From an uncultured Gaiellaceae bacterium (GTDB lineage: Bacteria > Actinomycetota > Thermoleophilia > Gaiellales > Gaiellaceae): a stretch of 12,928 nucleotides of DNA. The first letter of the stretch is position 1. The number at the start of each line of letters is the position of its first letter. Where the stretch lies: assembly GCA_955652075.1 (NCBI GenBank), contig CATPAS010000094.1:1-12928 (forward strand), written 5' to 3'. The translations under genes were made by a program, and so were the position numbers. Below, in pieces: positions 1 through 5,623 of the stretch. The notes beneath the pieces were generated by a model, which was given only the letters and a program-made list of their open reading frames with translations, had not been told where the DNA came from and did not search any database.

Positions 1-152
1 CGGACGGATGATTTCGTGTCCGGAAGCAGGACACAGACCTGGATGTTCGCGGAGCTCCTGGCTACTGCGCCGGTGGCCGCGATCGCGACAGCGACGCCGA
101 CCAGGGCTACGACGACACCCGCCAACGCCGACCTACGAAAGAATCGTTTCAC
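1..152 (-). CDS. Sugar ABC transporter substrate-binding protein, N-terminal fragment
   Basis: Only the first 50 codons lie in the window; the gene runs off the left edge. The GTG start at 152-150 is fixed by a strong AGGAGG at 163-158 with a 5-base spacer. The protein opens with KRFFRRSAL, then a hydrophobic stretch at about residues 9-31 ending in AVA, which is a likely Sec signal peptide cleaved near residue 31. There is no convincing lipobox. The mature start reads NIQVCVLLPDTKSSVR, a first beta strand and loop typical of type-1 periplasmic sugar-binding proteins of the xylose/ribose group. The expected role is to bind a sugar outside the membrane and deliver it to an ABC permease. It diverges from a Gfo/Idh/MocA dehydrogenase, which fits a sugar or polyol locus. 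The ligand cannot be told from this fragment. Confidence 0.72.
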   Translation of the reverse strand, partial: MKRFFRRSALAGVVVALVGVAVAIAATGAVARSSANIQVCVLLPDTKSSV

Positions 153-157
153 TCCAG

Positions 158-163
158 CCTCCT
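158..163 (-). promoter_or_regulatory. Shine-Dalgarno of the binding-protein gene
   Basis: On the minus strand this reads AGGAGG, five bases before the GTG start at 152. It is the clearest ribosome binding site in the window. It decides the start of the partial transporter gene and contrasts with the apparently leaderless genes elsewhere. Confidence 0.8.
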
Positions 164-181
164 AGGTGATGAGATTCGGGG

Positions 182-187
182 ACTCTA
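182..187 (-). promoter_or_regulatory. Possible -10 box for the binding-protein gene
   Basis: The minus strand reads TAGAGT, matching TANNNT. It would place a transcription start near 175 and leave a leader of about 23 bases that includes the AGGAGG. No good -35 is visible 16-18 bases upstream. An imperfect palindrome centred on GAATTC lies just upstream at about 190-200. This is a weak call from spacing and consensus only. Confidence 0.3.
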
Positions 188-245
188 GTACGAATTCACG
201 CATTTTTCAGGTCGATCCCGCCGCACCTCCCCGCCCCTGCCACCA

Positions 246-261
246 TGTGACCCGGATCACC
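246..261. promoter_or_regulatory. CRP/FNR-family-like operator palindrome
   Basis: The bases read TGTGA, six bases, then TCACC. This matches the TGTGA-N6-TCACA architecture of CRP-family sites in 9 of 10 informative positions. Its centre is 253.5, about 24 bases upstream of the predicted start of the plus-strand dehydrogenase, where a bound protein would block polymerase. It is also about 78 bases upstream of the suggested start of the minus-strand transporter gene, a distance compatible with activation. The regulator is not in the window, and a GntR- or LacI-type protein is an alternative. Confidence 0.45.
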
Positions 262-265
262 TGCG

Positions 266-271
266 TACTAT
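266..271 (+). promoter_or_regulatory. -10 box of a leaderless promoter (dehydrogenase gene)
   Basis: TACTAT lies with six bases between its end and the ATG at 278, and there is no Shine-Dalgarno. This is the layout of leaderless transcripts in Actinobacteria, where transcription begins at or next to the A of the start codon. It supports the 278 start over any other. Confidence 0.55.
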
Positions 272-277
272 CACGAA

Positions 278-1396
278 ATGGCGGAGATCGGCGTTGGCAT
301 GCTCGGCTACGCCTTCATGGGGAAGGCGCACTCGAACGCGTTTCGCAAGCTGGAGTACATGGCGTGGCCGCCCCCCCTCGTGCCACGGCTCGTCGCGATC
401 GCCGGGCGGAACCAGGATGCGGTCGCCACGGCGGCGCGCCGATACGGGTACGAGCGGTGGACGACCGACTGGCACGACATCGTCACTGACGAGCGGATCG
501 GGCTTCTCGACAACGGCGGCCCGAACTCGCTCCACGCCGAGCCGACGATCGCCGCCGCTGAAGCGGGCAAGCACGTCCTCTGCGAGAAGCCGCTCGGGCG
601 CACGGCCGACGAGAGCCACGAGGTGTGGCGCCGCGTCGCTGCGACCGGCGTCAAGCATCTGTGCGGGTTCAACTACCGCTTCGTCCCGGCGGTGCGGCTC
701 GCGCGCGAGCTGATCGACGAGGGCGCACTCGGAGAGCTCCGCCACTTCCGCGGCCGTTACCTGCAGGACTGGGGCGACGACCCGACGCTCGACACGTGGC
801 GCTTCGATCCGGACCAGGCGGGATCCGGCACGCTCGGCGATCTCGGTACGCACGTGATCGACCTCGCGCGCTACCTCGTGGGCGAGTTCAGTTCGGTCGC
901 CGGCATCGTGAAGACATTCGTGAGCGGTCGCAGGGTCGACGACGCGATCGAGGCGGCCGTCGAGTTCGAGAGCGGCGCGGTCGGGACGATCGAGGCGACG
1001 CGCCTCGCGCTCGGACGGCGCAACGCGTTTCAGTGGGAGATCAACGGCTCCCACGGCTCGCTCTACTTCGACATGGAGCGCCTGAACGAGCTGCAGGTCT
1101 TTCTCGACGGCGAGGACCGCACGCGCGGCTTCAGGACGGTGCTCGTGACGGAGGCGAACCATCCGTTCATGGATTTCTGGTGGCCGCCCGGGCACATCGT
1201 CGGGTGGGGAGATACCTTCGTACACGAGGTGCATCACCTCCTGCGCTCGATCGCCGACGGCAGCGACGTCGCACCGCACGGCGCGACATTCGAGGACGGC
1301 TATCGCGCGTCGGAGATCGGCGAGGCGATCGTGCGATCGAGCGCCGGCGGTCGCCGCGAGCAGCTGACATTCCGCAGCCTGACCGATGGCGAATGA
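278..1396 (+). CDS. Gfo/Idh/MocA family NAD(P)-dependent oxidoreductase
   Basis: This is a predicted cytoplasmic dehydrogenase of 372 residues, the usual length for the family. The N-terminal Rossmann fold starts with GVGMLGYAFMG (residues 5-15). The family hallmark EKP is at 103-105 in VLCEKPLGRT, with K104 the expected catalytic lysine. FNYRF follows at 131-135. GDLGTHVID at 187-195 supplies the usual C-terminal-domain aspartate and histidine pair (H192, D195). A WWPPGHIVGWGDTF stretch at 301-314 is aromatic-rich and probably near the substrate pocket. Members oxidise sugars, inositols or sugar acids, or act as isomerases through a transient keto form; the substrate is not readable here. 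It starts a plus-strand run with the FAD oxidase, 24 bases downstream, and diverges from a sugar-binding-protein gene, which supports carbohydrate catabolism. Confidence 0.92.
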   Translation: MAEIGVGMLGYAFMGKAHSNAFRKLEYMAWPPPLVPRLVAIAGRNQDAVATAARRYGYERWTTDWHDIVTDERIGLLDNGGPNSLHAEPTIAAAEAGKHVLCEKPLGRTADESHEVWRRVAATGVKHLCGFNYRFVPAVRLARELIDEGALGELRHFRGRYLQDWGDDPTLDTWRFDPDQAGSGTLGDLGTHVIDLARYLVGEFSSVAGIVKTFVSGRRVDDAIEAAVEFESGAVGTIEATRLALGRRNAFQWEINGSHGSLYFDMERLNELQVFLDGEDRTRGFRTVLVTEANHPFMDFWWPPGHIVGWGDTFVHEVHHLLRSIADGSDVAPHGATFEDGYRASEIGEAIVRSSAGGRREQLTFRSLTDGE

Positions 1397-1420
1397 CGTA
1401 CGCGCCGGCCACGCATTAGC

Positions 1421-2788
1421 ATGACCGCGGTCGCATCCGTCGAGCGCGACCTGCGCGCTGCGGTCACAGCGGATGTGGTCGCACCGACCGCCGCCTACCT
1501 GACGGATATGACCGAAGCACGCGGCATCACCGGTCGCGCCGATGCAGTGGCGCTGCCGCGAAACGCGGAGGAAGTCGCGGAGGTGATGGCGTGGTGCTAT
1601 GCGCACGGAGTCGCGATCGTGCCGCGCGGCGGCGGGACCGGCTACGCCGCCGGTGCCGTGCCGTTGGACGGCGGCGTCGTCCTCTCGCTCGAGCGCCTCG
1701 ACCGTGTGCGCTCCTTCGATCCGCTGCTCTGGCGCATCGAGGTGGAAGCGGGATTGCGCACTGCGGAGCTGAGGCGGATCGCCCGGGAGAGCGGGCTTCT
1801 GTTCGCTCCAGATCCAGGCGCCGCCGAGCAGTCGCAGATAGGCGGCAACATCGCCACGAACGCCGGCGGGCCCCACGCTTACAAGTACGGCGTCACGGGT
1901 GCGTGGGTGACAGGGCTCGAGGTCGTCGTTCCGCCCGGCGAGCTCGTGCAGCTCGGCGGCCCGCTACGAAAGGACGTCGCGGGCTACGACCTCAAACACC
2001 TGTTGATCGGATCGGAGGGCACGCTTGGCGTGATCACCGCAGCGTGGCTGCGCCTCACGCCTGCGCCGGAAGCGGCCTGGCCCGTGATCGGCTTCTTCGC
2101 GGGCGTGCGCGCCGGGGTCGGGGCGATCGAGCGGGTGATCGGCGCGGGTCTCCCGGTTGCCGCGCTCGAATACATCGATTCCGAAGCGATGCGTTACGCA
2201 GGTGCGAGCTTCCCCGGCGAGGTCCCTGAAGGCGGGTTCGCGGTCGTCGCCGAGGCCGACGGCTCGATTGACGAGGCGGCGCGCATCCGCGCCGACCTGC
2301 TCGAACTGCTCGGCGAGGACGCGCTTGCGCTGTACGCACCGGAGGCGCCGCAGGAGATCGCCGCCCTGTGGCGCTGGCGCGACGGCCTGGCACTCGTCGT
2401 GGAGGCCCAGCGCGGCGGCAAGGCGAGTGAGGACATTGCAGTCCCGCTCGACCGGCTCGGCGAAGCGATCATCGAGTCCCTCGAGGTCGGGCGGAGACTC
2501 GGTGTCCCTGCCTGCTCCTGGGGTCACGCCGGCGACGGCAACCTGCACACGGTGTTCCTGCTCGCGGGAAACGACGAGGCAGAGCTCGCGCTCGCACCCC
2601 GACTGTCCGAGGGGCTCTTCGAGCTCGCGCTGCGGTTGGGCGGAACGATTTCCGGTGAGCACGGCGTCGGCTTCGTCAAGCGGAACTGGCTGGCGCGCCA
2701 GCTCGGTCCGCGCGCGTTCGAGCTGCACAGTGCGGTCAAGCGCGCCTTCGACCCGCAGAACCTGCTCAACCCAGGAAAGAAGGCTTGA
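1421..2788 (+). CDS. FAD-binding 2-hydroxyacid oxidase/dehydrogenase, GlcD family
   Basis: The 455-residue protein resembles the catalytic subunit of glycolate oxidase and D-lactate dehydrogenases. The FAD-binding PCMH domain spans about residues 40-215: the pyrophosphate loop is PRGGGTGYAAG (68-78), followed by GGNIATNAGGPHAYKYG (141-157) and KDVAGYDLKHLLIGSEGTLG (184-203). The C-terminal FAD-oxidase domain carries GHAGDGNLH (368-376), with its metal- and substrate-binding histidines, SGEHGVG (411-417), and the closing DPQNLLNPGK (446-453). It would oxidise a 2-hydroxyacid such as glycolate or D-lactate to the 2-oxoacid and pass electrons on. No GlcE or iron-sulfur GlcF partner is present, so a single-subunit enzyme or an acceptor encoded elsewhere is likely. 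No clear ribosome binding site precedes the ATG. It lies 24 bases after the dehydrogenase and overlaps the next gene by four bases. Confidence 0.93.
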   Translation: MTAVASVERDLRAAVTADVVAPTAAYLTDMTEARGITGRADAVALPRNAEEVAEVMAWCYAHGVAIVPRGGGTGYAAGAVPLDGGVVLSLERLDRVRSFDPLLWRIEVEAGLRTAELRRIARESGLLFAPDPGAAEQSQIGGNIATNAGGPHAYKYGVTGAWVTGLEVVVPPGELVQLGGPLRKDVAGYDLKHLLIGSEGTLGVITAAWLRLTPAPEAAWPVIGFFAGVRAGVGAIERVIGAGLPVAALEYIDSEAMRYAGASFPGEVPEGGFAVVAEADGSIDEAARIRADLLELLGEDALALYAPEAPQEIAALWRWRDGLALVVEAQRGGKASEDIAVPLDRLGEAIIESLEVGRRLGVPACSWGHAGDGNLHTVFLLAGNDEAELALAPRLSEGLFELALRLGGTISGEHGVGFVKRNWLARQLGPRAFELHSAVKRAFDPQNLLNPGKKA

Positions 2789-4398
2789 TCCACAAGCTGC
2801 TGGTCGCAAATCGCGGCGAGATCGCGTTGCGCGTCTTCCGCGCCGCGCGCGACCTTGGCATGGCCACCGTCGCGGTCGTCGCTCCCGACGACAAAGGCTC
2901 GCTGCACGCGCGTTCCGCGGACGAGACGGTGGAGATCGCGAGCTACCTCTTCTCCGAAGAGCACATCCGCGCGGCGAAGCACAGTGGAGCGGACGCGATT
3001 CATCCGGGCTACGGCTTCCTCGCCGAGAGCCCCGACTTCGCCGAAGCTGTGAACGCCGCGGAGCTGACCTGGGTCGGGCCGCCTCCGGAGGCGCTGCGCG
3101 CCGGTGGCGACAAGCTCGAGGCAAAGCGCATCGCGCACGAGGCGGGAGCTCCGGTGGTTCCAGCCGGGGAGCCGGGCGAGATCGGCTTTCCGCTGGTCGT
3201 CAAGGCGGCAGCCGGCGGCGGCGGGCGCGGAATGCGTGTCGTCCGTGACCCGTCAGAGCTCGACGAAGCGCTCGAGGCGGCGCGACGCGAGGCGAAGGCC
3301 GCCTTCGGCGACGATCGCGTGTTCTGCGAACGCTTCGTGGAGCGACCGCGGCATGTCGAGATCCAGCTGCTCGCCGACGCGCAGGGAACGATCCTGGGCC
3401 TGGGGGAGCGCGAGTGCTCGATTCAACGCCGGCACCAGAAGGTGCTCGAGGAGTCGCCGTCACCTGCAGTTGACGAAACCCTGCGCAGGGCGATCAGCGA
3501 CGCGGCGGTCGCGTTCGCGCGAGCTATCGGCTACGAGAGCGCCGGCACTGCGGAGTTCATGGTCGACGGCCGTGACTTCTGGTTCCTCGAGCTGAACGGA
3601 CGGATCCAGGTCGAGCATCCGGTGACGGAGCTCGTCACCGGTGTCGACCTGGTGCAGGCACAGCTGCGAGTGGCAGCCGGCGAACGACTCGACGTGCGAT
3701 CGGACCCGCGCGGTCACGCGGTCGAGGTGCGCCTCTACGCCGAGGATCCGCGAACGTTCTTCCCGCAGACCGGCCGCATCGATCGGTTGCGATTGCCCGA
3801 AAGCGTCCGGGTCGACGCGGGCGTGGCTGAGGGAGACGAGATCGGCCTCGCCTACGACCCGATGATCGCGAAGCTGATCGCGCACGGGACAACCCGAAAC
3901 GAGGCGTTCGACCGTCTCGGCGACGCGCTGAAGCAGACGGAGGTCGATGGCGTCAGGACCAACCTGCCGTTTCTGCGCTGGCTCGTCGCTCATCCCGTCG
4001 TGCGCGCCGGCGACACGACGACCGCATTCCTCATCGAGCACCCACCGCTCTCCCCGACGCCGGCACGCGTTGCCACCACACCGTGGCGAACGCCGTTTCG
4101 GCTGAACCTTTCCTCACCGGTGTCGACGACGCCACCGGACGTCGACGCGCCTGCAGCAAGCCACATCGGTGCGGCCGGCAGCCAGAGCAGCGTCATCGCG
4201 CCGATGCCCGGAACCGTGATCAGGCTCCTCGTGGGCGCAGGCGACGCCGTGCGGGCCCGCCAGCCGCTCGTCGTGCTCGAGGCGATGAAGATGGAGACGC
4301 CGCTCACGTCTCCGTACGACGCGGTCGTGCGTGCCGTTCACGTCGCGGAGGGTGACCGGGTCGCCGGCGGCACCGTCCTCGTCGAGCTCGAGGAGTAG
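2785..4398 (+). CDS. Biotin carboxylase fused to biotin carboxyl carrier domain (acyl-CoA carboxylase alpha-type subunit)
   Basis: The 537-residue protein uses ATP and bicarbonate to carboxylate its own biotin. The start is TTG at 2785-2787, overlapping the upstream TGA; AGGAAAG at 2773-2779 is a usable ribosome binding site. The biotin carboxylase domain covers about residues 1-440: LVANRGEIALRV (5-16), HPGYGFLAE (73-81), the glycine-rich ATP loop GGGGRGMRVV (144-153), ERECSIQRRHQK (208-219), and the active-site run E269-x-N271-x-R273-x-Q-V-E-H278. A Pro/Thr/Ser-rich linker at about 420-465 leads to the carrier domain, whose EAMKMET places biotin on K502. The stretch between PVVPA and GFPLVVK (residues 123-140) is roughly a dozen residues shorter than in E. 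coli AccC. No carboxyltransferase is nearby, so the acyl-CoA substrate (acetyl, propionyl, methylcrotonyl or other) is unknown. Confidence 0.95.
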   Translation: MIHKLLVANRGEIALRVFRAARDLGMATVAVVAPDDKGSLHARSADETVEIASYLFSEEHIRAAKHSGADAIHPGYGFLAESPDFAEAVNAAELTWVGPPPEALRAGGDKLEAKRIAHEAGAPVVPAGEPGEIGFPLVVKAAAGGGGRGMRVVRDPSELDEALEAARREAKAAFGDDRVFCERFVERPRHVEIQLLADAQGTILGLGERECSIQRRHQKVLEESPSPAVDETLRRAISDAAVAFARAIGYESAGTAEFMVDGRDFWFLELNGRIQVEHPVTELVTGVDLVQAQLRVAAGERLDVRSDPRGHAVEVRLYAEDPRTFFPQTGRIDRLRLPESVRVDAGVAEGDEIGLAYDPMIAKLIAHGTTRNEAFDRLGDALKQTEVDGVRTNLPFLRWLVAHPVVRAGDTTTAFLIEHPPLSPTPARVATTPWRTPFRLNLSSPVSTTPPDVDAPAASHIGAAGSQSSVIAPMPGTVIRLLVGAGDAVRARQPLVVLEAMKMETPLTSPYDAVVRAVHVAEGDRVAGGTVLVELEE

Positions 4399-4968
4399 CT
4401 ACTTGGTCGCGGGCGCAGGGACCTGCTGTGGACTTCGCATCCACAAGGCGAGCACCGCGGCGATCCCGAGCACCATCGCGACGAGCAGGCCCAAGAACCA
4501 ACCGTTCTGGCCGACGGGCTTGACGACCATGTTCACGATCACGGTCAGCAGCACGATGAGCTCGCATCGCGAGATGGTGAGAATGCGGCGGATGCGCGCC
4601 TGAACGGCCGGAGAATCCGGGCCCTGCTGCTCGATCAGTTCTGCGATCCGGCCCCCTTCAGGGCCGAGAAAACCCGCACCTAGAACGAACGAGAAGCCGT
4701 AGGCGATCAGGCCGAGAACAATCCAGTTCTGGCTCCACGACCAACCGAGGTTCACCATCATCCCGATCCCAGCGAGGAACAGGATGAGCGAGGCCGGGAT
4801 GAAGACCCGCATTCCGACGACTTCGGTGTCCTTCGAGAAATCCGCCTGACGCTTGCCGTCCCCCGTCCGGAGAATCCGGAAAGCGTACGCTTGAATCATC
4901 GCTGCGCCCCCGACCCAGATCACCGCGGCGATCACGTGTACCGACTTGAAGAACGTGTACCAGGTCAT
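4399..4968 (-). CDS. DUF2269-like integral membrane protein
   Basis: The 189-residue protein is mostly hydrophobic, with about five membrane segments at residues 5-30, 54-74, 80-103, 132-150 and 157-177. The opening FFKSVHVIAAVIWVGGAAM resembles the DUF2269 family of small membrane proteins and, more distantly, CopD-like four-helix membrane domains. H11 is the sort of residue that could bind haem or metal in such proteins, but nothing here proves it. A polar loop rich in Glu and Gln (about 104-128) sits between segments three and four. It is the last gene of a minus-strand trio and starts 9 bases after the SCP2-like gene stops. Its TAG stop lies directly against the TAG stop of the biotin carboxylase on the other strand, with no base between. 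Function is unknown. Confidence 0.8.
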   Translation of the reverse strand: MTWYTFFKSVHVIAAVIWVGGAAMIQAYAFRILRTGDGKRQADFSKDTEVVGMRVFIPASLILFLAGIGMMVNLGWSWSQNWIVLGLIAYGFSFVLGAGFLGPEGGRIAELIEQQGPDSPAVQARIRRILTISRCELIVLLTVIVNMVVKPVGQNGWFLGLLVAMVLGIAAVLALWMRSPQQVPAPATK

Positions 4969-4977
4969 TGCTCGGCC

Positions 4978-5283
4978 CTAGAAGAGCTTCTGCAGCTTCA
5001 TCGCGGCGCCCATGTCGCCCTTGACCTTGAGCTTCCCGGTCATGTAGGCGCTGGTCGGGTTCTGCTCTCCGCTGATGATCTTCTCGAACGTCTCCTCGGA
5101 CGTGGTGATCACGGCGTCGGCGTCTTCCCCGCCTTCGGTGACGCTCACCTTTCCTCCCTCGACCTTCACGGTCCACTTGCCCGCCCCGTCGATGTCGAAG
5201 AGATACGAGTTGGTCATCCCCGCGGTCTTCGACGCGTCGGCGCGGCTCTCGAGGGTGTCGAAGAACTCTTTCACTCCCGCCAT
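4978..5283 (-). CDS. SCP2 sterol-carrier-like domain protein
   Basis: The 101-residue protein is a single SCP2-like domain, the usual size for stand-alone bacterial members. Typical features are SYLFDIDGAGKWTVKVEGG (26-44), the beta hairpin with acidic turns VSVTEGGEDADAVITTS (46-62), FEKIISGEQNPTSAYMTGKL (65-84), and the closing KVKGDMGAAMKLQKLF (86-101). This last part is the family's standard ending, in which the final helix helps cover a hydrophobic cavity. Such proteins bind fatty acyl or sterol-like lipids, or serve as lipid-binding modules; the ligand is unknown. The ATG at 5283 is chosen; a GTG three codons later is a possible alternative. It sits 15 bases after the small coiled-coil gene and 9 bases before the membrane protein gene, so the three are probably one transcript. 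Confidence 0.88.
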   Translation of the reverse strand: MAGVKEFFDTLESRADASKTAGMTNSYLFDIDGAGKWTVKVEGGKVSVTEGGEDADAVITTSEETFEKIISGEQNPTSAYMTGKLKVKGDMGAAMKLQKLF

Positions 5284-5298
5284 CGGCGGAACCCTACC

Positions 5299-5541
5299 TC
5301 AGAGGTAGCGGTCGATCAGCGCGTGCGAAAGCTCCCACTGCGTCCGGGCCAGCTTGACGCGGTTCCGCTCGAGCTGCGATCCGTTGACGCCCTGATCGCG
5401 CAGCCGCTGGCGTTCCGCCGTGAGAGCCGAGATCTGCTCCTGGAGCGCCTCGACGGTTCGCCGCGAGTGCCCACGCCGAAAGCGTGTGCGGACGGAGGGC
5501 CGCAGAAGCGTTGCGCTCATCTCGAGGGTCATCATCGGCAT
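5299..5541 (-). CDS. Small basic coiled-coil protein of unknown function
   Basis: The 80-residue frame ends 15 bases before the SCP2-like gene. The open frame extends far upstream, but that part is antisense to pepA and low in complexity, so the start is most likely one of the clustered ATGs at 5541, 5535 or 5532. Residues 1-28 are basic (RTRFRRGHSRR). Residues 29-48 form a probable helix or coiled coil (VEALQEQISALTAERQRLRD). After a GVNGS turn a second amphipathic helix ends in ARTQWELSHALIDRYL. A helical hairpin is likely. I do not recognise a named family, though small proteins with an LxxAxxQWELSxALIxRYL-like tail seem familiar from high-GC actinobacteria. It appears to lead the trio with the SCP2-like and DUF2269-like genes. 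No cysteine, signal peptide or membrane segment is visible. Confidence 0.65.
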   Translation of the reverse strand: MPMMTLEMSATLLRPSVRTRFRRGHSRRTVEALQEQISALTAERQRLRDQGVNGSQLERNRVKLARTQWELSHALIDRYL

Positions 5542-5558
5542 TCGACGATCAATGTTGA

Positions 5559-5590
5559 ACCGTGTTAGGCGGATTTCGTAAAGACACGGT
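5559..5590. repeat. Inverted repeat in the pepA divergent promoter region
   Basis: ACCGTGT at 5559-5565 is matched by ACACGGT at 5584-5590, a perfect 7-base inverted repeat separated by 18 bases, lying in the 82-base gap between the small coiled-coil gene and pepA. The arm-to-arm spacing (25 bases, between two and three helical turns) would suit a dimeric regulator or two bound dimers. The 18-base separation makes a transcribed hairpin less attractive. Seven bases can match by chance, so this is tentative. Confidence 0.35.
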
Positions 5591-5608
5591 AAAACCCTGC
5601 ACCTCGGA

Positions 5609-5614
5609 TACGAT
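5609..5614 (+). promoter_or_regulatory. -10 box of a probable leaderless promoter (pepA)
   Basis: TACGAT ends nine bases before the ATG at 5624, and no purine-rich ribosome binding site lies between. As with the box at 266, this places the transcription start at or a few bases before the start codon. No clear -35 is seen. Confidence 0.45.
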
Positions 5615-5623
5615 CGCGCCCCG

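Noticed and set aside
190..200. Imperfect palindrome around GAATTC upstream of the binding-protein gene
   Set aside because: The central six bases are a common palindrome and the flanks match only in part; not enough for a LacI-type operator call.
166..489. 107-codon plus-strand frame across the divergent promoter region
   Set aside because: It runs through the promoter and overlaps the dehydrogenase in another frame; its composition is Arg-rich and no ribosome binding site or motif is seen.
257..1876. 539-codon open frame on the minus strand across the dehydrogenase and start of the GlcD gene
   Set aside because: It is antisense to two well-supported genes, rich in Arg, Ala, Asp and His as expected of a high-GC shadow frame, and shows no family motif.
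1964..3124. 386-codon minus-strand frame over GlcD and biotin carboxylase
   Set aside because: Arg/Ser/Ala-rich shadow frame with no motif; both genes on the other strand have complete signatures.
4427..4445. Perfect TGTGGA/TCCACA hairpin with a 7-base loop, 29 bases after the biotin carboxylase stop
   Set aside because: Only six pairs, no T-run, and it lies in coding sequence of the opposing gene; too weak to call a terminator.
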